Of a stretch of 64,000 nt of DNA, positions 24,907 through 32,410 are shown in pieces. Under the pieces are notes generated by a model. The model was not told where the DNA came from, made no database searches, and saw only the letters and a program-made list of their open reading frames with translations. The stretch covers positions 62,001 through 126,000 of the forward strand of contig NZ_WNJO01000005.1 of the NCBI RefSeq assembly GCF_009720675.1, in the 5' to 3' direction. The translations under genes were made by a program, and so were the position numbers. Numbering within the stretch: the first letter of the stretch is position 1; each line of letters starts with the position of its first letter. Source of the DNA: Secundilactobacillus folii (GTDB lineage: Bacteria > Bacillota > Bacilli > Lactobacillales > Lactobacillaceae).

Positions 24907-25149
24907 TTGACTGATACTTATCAAAGTCCCTATGCGGATTTCAACTCAAGCAAAAGGTTTAACTTAGCTAATCAATTAGCAAAAGATTATCGACTTGATG
25001 TGAGTCAAATCCTCTTTACCTATTTGAAAGTTGCGCAGCCAATTCTTAGTAAGCAACAGGACACCAAACAGATTCCGGTCGCTGCCCAACGTAAAATCGA
25101 TCAACGTTTCGAAAAAACGTTGAAGTCACTTAGTCAATCAAAGGGGTAG
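24907..25149 (+). CDS. Small conserved-looking protein of unknown function
   Basis: This 80-residue soluble protein is mainly helical, with a Gln/Lys-rich and basic C-terminus. It has no motif I recognise. The start is TTG, with GGGTGG (24894-24899) seven bases upstream. TATAAT at 24869-24874 could be the -10 box. Its stop is only 6 bp before the next ATG, so it is almost certainly co-transcribed with the amidase; a functional link is possible but not shown. Confidence 0.6.
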   Translation: MTDTYQSPYADFNSSKRFNLANQLAKDYRLDVSQILFTYLKVAQPILSKQQDTKQIPVAAQRKIDQRFEKTLKSLSQSKG

Positions 25150-25155
25150 TTAAAA

Positions 25156-26133
25156 ATGTGTACAAGTATTTATGAAATTGCGATTGATGGCACCCACGTA
25201 CTTGGTCGGACAATGGATTGGCATACCTTAGGAGCTCAGCCAGTTTTTGTGCCCCGTAAGTACCGTTGGCGCTCGGTATTTGACAACCATGCCTATCAGA
25301 ACCTGTACGGTATTATTGGAAGTGGTGGGGCTCATGATGCTGAAATTGATATTTCAGATGGCATTAACGAGTATGGGCTAAGTGTCCAAAAATTGACCTT
25401 CGCTAATGGTGCGATTTTTGACAGTGAGCCCGACCCAAACCGACACTCACTGGCGCCCTTTGAACTGCCGTTGTATCTTTTAGGACATTTCAAAACAATT
25501 GCTGAAATTGAAGCGCACATGAATGAACTTCAACTAATGAGCGGCGAGCATGCTTTTCGTCCGTACGGTTATCCAGAACTACACTTTGTTGCTTCGGATG
25601 CGACGGGTCGAATTGTTGCCATTGAAACTTCAAAACGACCACTAAGAATCTACGACAATCCACTTGGTATTTTAACCAACGCCTATGATTTTCAGCGGCA
25701 ATTGAATCAGCTGCGAGATTACGTGACTTTTACACCCGAATTTGAAGCCGGAAGGGTGCCACTAAATACACCACGGGTCACCACTGGTAGCTTTTCAGGT
25801 AAAAAGATTCCAGCTGGCTCCTACACGCCGAGTTCCCGATTTATTCGTGCTGCTTATTATAAGGAAAGAACCGATCAGCCAGCCAATGAAGATGACACGG
25901 TGGTAAGTGTTTGGCACCTGTTAAATGGTGTTTCAGTTCCTAAAAGTACGGCATATCAGCATACCTACTCCGTTTATCGTGCGGCAACGGTAACGGAATC
26001 GCTAACTTATTATTACGAACCTTATAACCGACTGGGCATTGTTAAGTTGCAGTTAACGCCAGCAATTTTAGCCCACACTAAGCCGAAGTTTTATCACGTC
26101 ACCGATCGCCTGAAGGCTTCAGATTTAAATTAA
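25156..26133 (+). CDS. Choloylglycine hydrolase family amidase (bile salt hydrolase / penicillin V acylase type)
   Basis: This is an Ntn-hydrolase of 325 residues. Cys2 directly after the initiator Met becomes the N-terminal nucleophile. The family active-site set is complete: Arg18 and Asp21 (GRTMDW), Asn175 (TNAYDF) and Arg228 (SSRFIR), at the same numbering as classical bile salt hydrolases. It cleaves linear C-N amide bonds, such as conjugated bile salts, penicillin V or N-acyl homoserine lactones; which one cannot be told from these residues. The ribosome site AAGGGG overlaps the end of the preceding small gene. Confidence 0.9.
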   Translation: MCTSIYEIAIDGTHVLGRTMDWHTLGAQPVFVPRKYRWRSVFDNHAYQNLYGIIGSGGAHDAEIDISDGINEYGLSVQKLTFANGAIFDSEPDPNRHSLAPFELPLYLLGHFKTIAEIEAHMNELQLMSGEHAFRPYGYPELHFVASDATGRIVAIETSKRPLRIYDNPLGILTNAYDFQRQLNQLRDYVTFTPEFEAGRVPLNTPRVTTGSFSGKKIPAGSYTPSSRFIRAAYYKERTDQPANEDDTVVSVWHLLNGVSVPKSTAYQHTYSVYRAATVTESLTYYYEPYNRLGIVKLQLTPAILAHTKPKFYHVTDRLKASDLN

Positions 26134-26209
26134 TCAATTATTAATCTCCAAAGGTCTAGTCAACATGTTAAACTGGGAAGAGAAAATTTGATTGATTAGG
26201 AGAAAATTC

Positions 26210-26833
26210 TTGGCCAAGAAGAAACGGCGACGAAAAAAGAATAATCAACAAGGCATTGCGACCATTATTTTTGTGCTGGCACTGTTTGTGATTGGGGGCG
26301 GTTTTGGCGCACGTTACCTAATCGATAACTATCTGGATCAGCCAACGACTACCACCCATAAAAGTACTGGTGAAACCGCAGAACAGCGCCATCAACATCA
26401 GTTTATCAGCAAAATGGAAAAGCCGGCCGTAAACGTCTATAAGAAGAATCATCAGGTTCTGCCAAGCATTGCTATTGCCCAGGCGATCGTGGAGTCAAAT
26501 TGGGGTGAATCTCAGCTCTATCGGCAAGCTAAGAATCCGTTTGGCATGAAGGGCAGTTATGAGGGGAAAACCCGTCTGTTTCCAACCACGGAATATGTCA
26601 ATGGTAAAGAAGAAAAGATCAATGCATATTTCCGGGTTTATCCAACTTTGTCAGCGGCCATTTTAGATCATGATGCTGTGGTTGCACGGCAATTTCTGCC
26701 TTCTGGCGTCACTAACTATCGAACGGCGGCTAAATTGCTGCAAAGTAATGGTTACGCGACTGACCCAACCTACGCCAAAAAACTGATCAACGTGATCACA
26801 ACATATAATCTGAATCGATTTGACAGTTACTGA
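26210..26833 (+). CDS. Membrane-anchored N-acetylglucosaminidase
   Basis: This 207-residue protein has a very basic N-terminus (KKKRRRKKN), one membrane helix (about 15-40) and an outside GH73-type domain. The catalytic Glu is probably in IAQAIVESNWGESQLY, followed by the family block KNPFGMKGSY and the late AKLLQSNGYATDPTYA. It should cut beta-1,4 bonds in peptidoglycan while tethered to the membrane. TTG 26210 is six bases after AGGAGA; an upstream TTG at 26192 has no such site. Confidence 0.88.
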   Translation: MAKKKRRRKKNNQQGIATIIFVLALFVIGGGFGARYLIDNYLDQPTTTTHKSTGETAEQRHQHQFISKMEKPAVNVYKKNHQVLPSIAIAQAIVESNWGESQLYRQAKNPFGMKGSYEGKTRLFPTTEYVNGKEEKINAYFRVYPTLSAAILDHDAVVARQFLPSGVTNYRTAAKLLQSNGYATDPTYAKKLINVITTYNLNRFDSY

Positions 26834-26921
26834 TCTGCAGCAGTTAAATTTCATTAGAGCTTGATTCACCTTGAGTCTTTAGGTATCATACGGATAGTTA
26901 AAACGATAGGGGATACCACAA

Positions 26922-27695
26922 TTGATCGATGTCATAGGGAAACTGTACGGACCATTTTTTGACCTTCATAACTGGGCAACTGTGATTGAATCCGGAAGCG
27001 ACTGGCTAATTATCTTTTCGCTAGTCTTGATCGAATGTTTACTGTCGGTAGATAATGCGGTCGTGTTAGCTGCTCAGACTCAAGCGCTACCCACCAAAGA
27101 ACTGCGAGAGAAATCGCTTTTTTATGGTATTTGGGGAGCGTATCTTTTTCGCTTTCTGATCATCGGTGTAGGTACTTACCTGATAAACTTTTGGGAAATC
27201 AAGGTGCTTGGTGCTGGATATTTACTGTTTTTAACCGTACAGTATTTTTCAAAATCCCGTGTGAAGCACACTCGTAAACTGGTCTCTGAAAAAAAACGTC
27301 ATATTTCTTTATTTTGGTCGGTTGTGATTCAGATTGAACTAATGGATATTGTCTTTTCCATTGATTCAGTGCTGGCTTCTTTAGCAATTTCGCCTAATCC
27401 AGTGATTGTGCTGATCGGGGGAATGATTGGTATTTTAGCCATGCGTGGGGTTGCGGAACTGATTATGCGTCTCATGCGGATCATCCCAGAATTAGAGCCA
27501 ATGGCATACGGCTTGATAGCACTAATAGCAGTTAAGCTATTTTTGAGCATTCCAATTATTGATATCGAAATTCCTGCGGCTGCATTTGGCATTATCGTCC
27601 TTGCTGCTGTGGTGATTACGTTGATTATTCATTTCATACGTCAACAACGAAAGGGGCGGCAAGTTACAGATGGCAGTCACGATCACGAGAGATAA
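26922..27695 (+). CDS. TerC/MeeF-family integral membrane protein
   Basis: This 257-residue protein has seven or more helices and the TerC family motifs ECLLSVDNAVVLA (about 38-50) and MDIVFSIDSVLA (about 140-151), whose paired acidic residues form a probable metal path. Recent work on Firmicute TerC proteins links them to manganese or other metal efflux that loads secreted enzymes. This could matter here, since LtaS is a Mn enzyme (inference). The start is TTG after AGGGGATA. It overlaps trxA by 26 bp. Confidence 0.85.
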   Translation: MIDVIGKLYGPFFDLHNWATVIESGSDWLIIFSLVLIECLLSVDNAVVLAAQTQALPTKELREKSLFYGIWGAYLFRFLIIGVGTYLINFWEIKVLGAGYLLFLTVQYFSKSRVKHTRKLVSEKKRHISLFWSVVIQIELMDIVFSIDSVLASLAISPNPVIVLIGGMIGILAMRGVAELIMRLMRIIPELEPMAYGLIALIAVKLFLSIPIIDIEIPAAAFGIIVLAAVVITLIIHFIRQQRKGRQVTDGSHDHER

Positions 27696-27990
27696 TTTAG
27701 AACAAGAAACTGTAGAAGGGTTAGTATTAGTAGACTTTTGGGCCAGTTGGTGTGCGCCATGCAAAATGATGGATCCAGTGCTTGAACAACTGGAAGCAAC
27801 TTACGGGAAGCAAATCAAGTTTGGTAAGCTAAACGTTGAACATAATCAGGATCTGGCCATGAACTATAAAGTGATGAGTATTCCAAGTTTAGTCCTTTTT
27901 CGAAATGGTAAGGCCGTTGAGAAGGTTACTGGCCTGTATCCCAAAGATAAATTAGCAAAGTATTTAGATCAAAAACTCGCAACGAACTAG
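27670..27990 (+). CDS. trxA: Thioredoxin
   Basis: This small cytoplasmic disulfide reductase has 106 residues and the active site WCAPC (27-31), followed by Lys-Met. The cis-Pro is in SIPSLVLF and the core fold is complete. WCAPC in place of WCGPC is a common variant in lactobacilli. Its ATG lies within the end of terC (26-bp overlap), and GGGG lies about 12 bases upstream, so translation probably depends on terC coupling. The dehydrogenase gene follows 14 bp later. Confidence 0.94.
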   Translation: MAVTITRDNLEQETVEGLVLVDFWASWCAPCKMMDPVLEQLEATYGKQIKFGKLNVEHNQDLAMNYKVMSIPSLVLFRNGKAVEKVTGLYPKDKLAKYLDQKLATN

Positions 27991-28004
27991 GGGGGGTAGT
28001 CAGT

Positions 28005-28871
28005 ATGAAATTAGGTTTTATTGGCACTGGCGTCATGGGTGGCCCAATTGCTCAGCATCTATTAGACGCCGGCAATGAGTTGTATGTATACAACCGTACC
28101 AAAGCAAAAACGGATTCGCTGGTAGCAAATGGTGCTACCTTTGAAGACACACCTGCCCAAATTGCCCAACAAGCTAATATTATTTTTTCTATGGTGGGTT
28201 ATCCATCTGATGTAGAAGCCATTTATTTTGGTGAAGAGGGTATCTTCAGTAGGCTTACAGCCGGTAAAATCGTGGTGGATATGACTACGAGTACGCCAAC
28301 TTTGGCCGTTAAAATTGCAGATGCTGCGAAGAAAATGGGAGCTGCCGCGTTGGACGCCCCAGTCTCAGGTGGTGATGTTGGCGCGCAGAATGCAACGTTA
28401 ACGGTGATGGTCGGTGGTGACCAGGAAACGTATGAGCGGGTCAAACCACTCTTCGAAAAGGTTGGTCAGTCAGTCCATTTATTTGGAGAAGCAGGTAAGG
28501 GGCAGCATACCAAAATGGCCAATCAAATCATGATTGCCGGCACAATGACGGGGACTGTTGAAATGATGGTCTACGCACAACACGCCGGGCTGAACATGAC
28601 GGATGTTTTAGCGACTTTAAGTAGTGGCGGTGCCGCTAACTGGAGTATGGCAAACTACGCGCCTAGAATTTTGAAGGGTGATTATACGCCTGGCTTCTTC
28701 GCAAAACATTTCCTCAAGGATCTGCGAATCGCTTTAGATGAGGCTGACAAGATGCACCTCAAGTTGCCAGCGACAGCGTTAGCCAAACAGCTCTACGAAA
28801 CGATGGTTGACGACAAACAGCTTGGTGATGACGGGACACAGGGCTTGATTAAAATTTACGAAAATATGTAG
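28005..28871 (+). CDS. 3-hydroxyisobutyrate dehydrogenase family NAD(P)-dependent reductase
   Basis: This is a beta-hydroxyacid dehydrogenase of 288 residues. The N-terminal Rossmann motif GFIGTGVMGGPIA (4-16) is followed by the substrate-binding DAPVSGGDVGA (about 117-127), and the catalytic Lys is in GKGQHTKMANQ near residue 170. Members reduce tartronate semialdehyde, succinic or glyoxylic semialdehydes, or oxidise 3-hydroxyisobutyrate; the substrate is uncertain. The ribosome site GGGGGG lies upstream. It is the last gene of the terC-trxA group and is followed by a terminator at 28880. Confidence 0.9.
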   Translation: MKLGFIGTGVMGGPIAQHLLDAGNELYVYNRTKAKTDSLVANGATFEDTPAQIAQQANIIFSMVGYPSDVEAIYFGEEGIFSRLTAGKIVVDMTTSTPTLAVKIADAAKKMGAAALDAPVSGGDVGAQNATLTVMVGGDQETYERVKPLFEKVGQSVHLFGEAGKGQHTKMANQIMIAGTMTGTVEMMVYAQHAGLNMTDVLATLSSGGAANWSMANYAPRILKGDYTPGFFAKHFLKDLRIALDEADKMHLKLPATALAKQLYETMVDDKQLGDDGTQGLIKIYENM

Positions 28872-28879
28872 TAAATCAA

Positions 28880-28916
28880 AAAAGGAAATCATCACAAATC
28901 ATGATGGTTTCCTTTT
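28880..28916 (+). terminator. Intrinsic terminator after dehydrogenase gene
   Basis: A 15-bp stem (28880-28894 with 28902-28916, one G-T pair) with a 7-nt loop and T-run, ending the terC-trxA-dehydrogenase transcript. Confidence 0.85.
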
Positions 28917-28948
28917 AATTTAGGTTGATTTTGAATTAGGCTTCTTCA

Positions 28949-29240
28949 AACTGAGACTTGTGCTCCAGTCTCACCCGTTTGCCTCCACGCCTTGACATAA
29001 TCGGGTTCCGGCAAACTGAGACTTGCACACAAGTCGACTTCGGTCAAAAATCCAAGCCCGGGATTTTCCACCAAAGTTGCCTTGTGCTCCAGTCTCACCC
29101 GTTTGCCTCTACACCTTGACGTAATCGGGTTCCGGCAAACTGAGACTTGCACACAAGTCGACTTCGGTCAAAAATCCAAGCCCGGGATTTTCCACCAAAG
29201 TTGCCTTGTGCTCCAGTCTCACCCGTTTGCCTCCACACCT
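28949..29240. repeat. Tandem two-hairpin repeat, array A (124-bp units)
   Basis: Two full 124-bp units (28957-29080, 29081-29204; 3 differences) and a partial third (29205-29240) form this array. Each unit has a long hairpin, with CTTGTG...AGTCTCA...GTTTGCC pairing to GGCAAAC-TGAGACT...CACAAG, and a second hairpin ACTT-GGT-AAAATCC with GGGATTTT-ACC-AAGT. A chimeric half-unit precedes the first. The partial copy stops at CACCTT, where the stop codon of the ABC ATPase gene begins. A diverged array of the same design lies at 32221-32410. Confidence 0.9.
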
Positions 29241-30010
29241 TACTCTATTTCTCCAAAGAACCCATACAGATCTTCTTGTGTGAGCTTCTTTTTGTCTTCG
29301 CCTGACACATCAAACGTGATTTTGCCATCATTGATAACAATCAAACGATTGCCATACTTTAAGGCATCATCCAAATGGTGGGTGATCATCAGACACGTTA
29401 AGTTTTCCGCTGTGATACGGTCATTAGTTGTTTGCATCAGTTCCCGCGACGTTTTCGGGTCTAATGCTGCCGTATGTTCATCCAGGAATAAAATGTCGGG
29501 TTTCTTTAATGTGGCCATCAGAAAACTTAACGCCTGGCGTTGGCCACCTGATAGGTTTCCAGTTGGGGTATTAAGTCGTTCACCCAGGCCATTTCCCATC
29601 CCACTGGTGAGTTGCTTAAATTCTGGCATATGACGCTTCAAATGACGGGGCAACAAACCACGACGTTCGCCACGCCTGGTAGCTAGTAATAGGTTTTCTG
29701 CCACAGTCATTCGCGGGGCAGTCCCTAATTTTGGATCTTGAAAAACACGGCTTAAAAAGCGGGTACGCGTTTCTTCTGATTCACGAACGATTGATTCTCC
29801 CCGCAGCAAAATATCGCCAGAAGTAAGGGGCATGCTACCTGCAATCGTATTAAACAAGGTTGATTTACCCGCGCCATTTGATCCTAAAACCGTGATGAAG
29901 TCACCTTCGTTAATGGTGAGATTCAGATCTTTAAGAAGAGTCAGCTCTTCTGGTGTATTGCGATTGACTTTTGTAACAACGTGACGTAATTCAAGAATGG
30001 GTTTAGTCAT
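29240..30010 (-). CDS. ABC transporter ATP-binding protein, tryptophan-type (TrpZ-like)
   Basis: This 256-residue ATPase drives uptake through the permease next to it. It has Walker A GSNGAGKST (about 45-53), Q-loop RVFQDPKLG, signature NLSGGQRQA and Walker B DILFLDEHTAA, where His replaces the usual Pro of DEP. The H-loop is ITHHLDDAL. The DEHTAALDP form is normal for this unusual ABC group. ATG 30010 overlaps the permease stop by 8 bp. The stop codon abuts the repeat array on its 3' side, so the array may act as the operon's terminator. Confidence 0.88.
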   Translation of the reverse strand: MTKPILELRHVVTKVNRNTPEELTLLKDLNLTINEGDFITVLGSNGAGKSTLFNTIAGSMPLTSGDILLRGESIVRESEETRTRFLSRVFQDPKLGTAPRMTVAENLLLATRRGERRGLLPRHLKRHMPEFKQLTSGMGNGLGERLNTPTGNLSGGQRQALSFLMATLKKPDILFLDEHTAALDPKTSRELMQTTNDRITAENLTCLMITHHLDDALKYGNRLIVINDGKITFDVSGEDKKKLTQEDLYGFFGEIE

Positions 30011-30908
30011 TAGTCGAAATCCCCCGTTTCCAAATGTGGCGAACATCCACAACCTTCCGGAAGACTGGTAGCATCATGCATAGTGCCAAAACAACCGATG
30101 AGAATAATTGCAGATCGTTGGTGTTGAAACCGAGACGCAGGACAATCAGTAAAACGAAACGATATAGAATTGAGCCTAACGTTACGGCCACCAAACGCTG
30201 ATTCATGGTTAATTCGCCAAATGCAACTTCACCGATGATAATTGATGCCAGTGCAATAACGATGATCCCGATTCCCATATTGACATCGGCGTAACCATCA
30301 TTTTGGGCGACTAAAGCACCACCAAGACCAATCACACCGTTTGAAACCATCAATCCCATGATCTTCATGTTGTCAGTCTTGATGCCTAATGACCGGGCCA
30401 TGTTTTCGTTGTCACCCGTGGCGATAAAGGCTTGACCTAATTCGGTTTGCAAGAAGTAGATCAACACTAAGGTCAATATTACAATGACGGTGAAGCCAAG
30501 GAACACGCTGTCAAAATACATTGGTGCATTTGCAAAGATTGATAGTTTTAACAGTGTCGGCTTGTTCAATAACGTTAAGTTTGACCGACCCATGATTCGT
30601 AAATTAACTGAATAAGCAGCGGTCATCACTAAAATTCCAGCTAATAAAATCGGAATTTTACCCTTAGTGTATAAAAGTCCAGTTGTGAGGCCACACAGCA
30701 TTCCCACACCAATGGCAAGCAAAGTTGCCCAGAAGGGGTTGATCCCATGGTTGATAGCAGCGACACAAGTAGCCGCGCCCATTGGGAACGTGCCTTCAAC
30801 AGTCATATCGGGGAAATCAAGGATTCTAAACGTGAGAAACAGACCTAAACCAAGTGTTGCCCAGAGGAGCCCTTGGCCAATTGCTGAAACACCTAATCCA
30901 AATGTCAT
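30003..30908 (-). CDS. ABC transporter permease, tryptophan-type (TrpY-like)
   Basis: This is a membrane subunit of 301 residues with eight to nine helices, of the branched-chain-amino-acid/LivH-like fold that pairs with TrpX-type binding proteins. The segment LDFPDMTVEGTFPMGAA is characteristic of this group, as are GDNENMARSLGI (cytoplasmic coupling loop) and GELTMNQRLVAVTLGS. Its ATG overlaps the trpX stop by 4 bp (ATGA), and its own end overlaps the ATPase start by 8 bp, so the three genes form one tightly coupled operon. Confidence 0.88.
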   Translation of the reverse strand: MTFGLGVSAIGQGLLWATLGLGLFLTFRILDFPDMTVEGTFPMGAATCVAAINHGINPFWATLLAIGVGMLCGLTTGLLYTKGKIPILLAGILVMTAAYSVNLRIMGRSNLTLLNKPTLLKLSIFANAPMYFDSVFLGFTVIVILTLVLIYFLQTELGQAFIATGDNENMARSLGIKTDNMKIMGLMVSNGVIGLGGALVAQNDGYADVNMGIGIIVIALASIIIGEVAFGELTMNQRLVAVTLGSILYRFVLLIVLRLGFNTNDLQLFSSVVLALCMMLPVFRKVVDVRHIWKRGISTND

Positions 30909-31900
30909 TTAATGATTTCTCCTTTCTTTTGTGCTTCTTTGACTAAGCTACTTGGAAAGGTAATGCCAAGTGCTTTTGCTTCCTTCATGTTTAAGATCAG
31001 TTTACCGTGACGGAAAAAATGAATTGGCGTAGTCGCCGGTTTTTTGCCCTTCAAGATGTCCGCGGTCATTCGACCAGTAACGACGCCAAGCTGATATTGG
31101 TCGATGCTGTAAGTGGCTAAGCCACCGCTTTTAACCATTGTATCAACCGCTGGAAATACCGGTACTTTAGCGGCATTTGAATTTTTAACTAGGGTCTGCA
31201 TTGCCGAGGCAACCGTGTTGTCAGTCGGTACATAAACGGCATCGACGTTTTGAACCATTTGCTGTGAAACCTGGTCAACATCGTTGGTATTTGATATTGA
31301 ATAGGCCTTTAGCTTGATGTGTTCTTGCTGGCAGATTGCTTTGAACTGGTGATATTGCGCATTAGCAGAGTCGTCACTGGAGGTGTAGAAGATTCCTAAC
31401 GTTTTCATACTAGGCATTACTCTCCGAATTAGGTCAAGCTGTTCTTTTAGTGGTGCCTGATCAGAAACACCGGTGATGTTGTGACCGGGACGCTGGTTAT
31501 TTTTGACTAAGCCAGCACCCTTAGGATCTGTGACAGCTCCCAAAACAATCGGAATCTTAGAAGTGGCGTTGGCCAGGGCTTGAGCAGACGGTGTTGCGAT
31601 ACCAATGGTGGCATCAGCATCTTCATTGACAAACCGGTTGCTCATAGTCATTAAATTACTTTGATCATTTTGAGCATTTTGAAAATCAATTTTGACATTT
31701 TTACCAGAGTGGTATCCCTTTTCCGCTAGGCCATGAATAATGCCTCGATGGATCGCATCAAGAGCGGGGTGGGACATGAGTTGTAAAATGCCAACGGTAG
31801 GCTTTTTAACTTTCGCCGGTGATCCGGTTCCTCCTTCGTCTACAAATGCAAAGCCTAAGAAAACTACAATAATAGCAATCAGCGCATATAATCGCTTCAT
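30905..31900 (-). CDS. trpX: ABC transporter substrate-binding protein, probable tryptophan (TrpX)
   Basis: This 331-residue extracytoplasmic solute receptor is held by an N-terminal uncleaved helix (MKRLYALIAIIVVFLGFAF) with no lipobox Cys. Two lobes of the periplasmic-binding type I fold follow, with blocks VGILQLMSHPALDAI, GIATPSAQALANA, and YVPTDNTVASAM. These match the TrpX group, whose assigned substrate is tryptophan. ATG 31900 follows GGGGAG eight bases upstream. The single Trp codon in the leader peptide ahead of it supports a tryptophan link. Tyrosine or another aromatic is not excluded. Confidence 0.85.
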   Translation of the reverse strand: MKRLYALIAIIVVFLGFAFVDEGGTGSPAKVKKPTVGILQLMSHPALDAIHRGIIHGLAEKGYHSGKNVKIDFQNAQNDQSNLMTMSNRFVNEDADATIGIATPSAQALANATSKIPIVLGAVTDPKGAGLVKNNQRPGHNITGVSDQAPLKEQLDLIRRVMPSMKTLGIFYTSSDDSANAQYHQFKAICQQEHIKLKAYSISNTNDVDQVSQQMVQNVDAVYVPTDNTVASAMQTLVKNSNAAKVPVFPAVDTMVKSGGLATYSIDQYQLGVVTGRMTADILKGKKPATTPIHFFRHGKLILNMKEAKALGITFPSSLVKEAQKKGEIIK

Positions 31901-31934
31901 AAACTGACTCCCCAATCTAAAAATTAGTCGAAAC

Positions 31935-31962
31935 AAAAAGACGACCCCTCACAGAGTCGTCT
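31935..31962 (-). terminator. Attenuator terminator of the trpX operon
   Basis: On the minus strand AGACGAC (31956-31962), a 10-nt loop, GTCGTCT (31939-31945) and a T-run lie 35 nt before trpX. It would stop leader transcripts. Confidence 0.85.
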
Positions 31963-31967
31963 GGGTA

Positions 31968-32085
31968 GAGCGACGTGCAAGGTCAGTCATGCAGCGTCAC
32001 TCACATCACAAAGTAACCGGCATGGACACGTGTATTGAACATGTGCGTTCAAACCGCATCCGAAGTTGCGGTTTGATTACCGGTT
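31968..32085 (-). promoter_or_regulatory. Structured leader between leader peptide and terminator
   Basis: The minus-strand RNA contains, right after the leader-peptide stop, a 10-bp hairpin capped by CTTCGG (32049-32076). AACCGG inside the last sense codons (32080-32085) can pair with CCGGTT (32015-32020) to close a larger domain. An 8-bp stem forms between 31995-32002 and 31968-31975 just ahead of the terminator. A ribosome stopped on the Trp codon would block the AACCGG pairing, the layout expected for attenuation. Confidence 0.6.
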
Positions 32086-32121
32086 TTGCCAACGATTTAA
32101 TTGTTGTTCAGACTTTGTCAT
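32077..32121 (-). CDS. Leader peptide with one Trp codon (trp transporter attenuator)
   Basis: This 14-residue open frame encodes MTKSEQQLNRWQNR. Its ATG is seven bases after a perfect GGAGG (32129-32133), as strong as any ribosome site in the window, and it has its own promoter upstream. The only Trp codon is codon 11; the stop codon touches a stable hairpin. Position, strength of the ribosome site, the downstream terminator and the tryptophan-type ABC operon together argue for a regulatory peptide. One Trp codon, not a run, recalls the TnaC arrest peptide as much as the classical trp leader; which way it responds is not known. Confidence 0.75.
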   Translation of the reverse strand: MTKSEQQLNRWQNR

Positions 32122-32149
32122 GTGAATTCCTCCAACTTCAATATCTCAT

Positions 32150-32178
32150 ATTATAATTGGGTACGAGGTGATGTGCAA
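32150..32178 (-). promoter_or_regulatory. Promoter of trpX operon
   Basis: On the minus strand TTGCAC (32173-32178), a 17-nt spacer and a consensus TATAAT (32150-32155). It starts transcription just before the leader-peptide ribosome site. Confidence 0.8.
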
Positions 32179-32220
32179 GTTAATTTGCGGTGAAGTCTTG
32201 TTTGGACGTCAGTGACAATG

Positions 32221-32410
32221 AATTTTCCGCCAAAGTCGCCTTATACACCGGTCCTTCCCGTTTGCCTCCACACCTTGACATAATCGGGTTCCGGCAAACA
32301 AGGCCCTGCGTATAAGTCAACTGAACCATAATTCACGGCAAAGCCCACCGCAAATTCTGGTTCAGTCGCCTTATACACCGGTCCTTCCCGTTTGCCTCCA
32401 CACCTTGACT
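32221..32410. repeat. Two-hairpin repeat, array B (about 130-bp unit)
   Basis: One full unit (32237-32366) and a partial second (32367-32410), preceded by the 3' half of hairpin 2, form this array. The 43-nt centre (CCCGTTTGCC through TTCCGGCAAAC, 32257-32299) is shared with array A. The outer arms differ, yet still pair: CTTATAC...GG-CCTT with AAGG-CC...GTATAAG. Hairpin 2 is ACTGAACCA-AATT-CGG with CCG-AATT-TGGTTCAGT. The second copy ends at CACCTTGAC, whose TTGACT forms the metA -35 box. Confidence 0.85.

Noticed and set aside
28949-29240. CRISPR array
   Set aside because: The units are about 124 bp, contiguous, nearly identical along their whole length and without unique spacers; no cas genes are present.
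29082-29633. 183-codon plus-strand frame running from the repeat array into the ATPase gene
   Set aside because: It is produced by the 124-bp repeat being open in one frame and by antisense of the ABC ATPase; there is no ribosome site.
31935-32160. T-box leader for the trpX operon
   Set aside because: No T-box core (GGTGG-ACCGCG) or specifier loop is found on the minus strand; the only T-box here is on the plus strand before metA.
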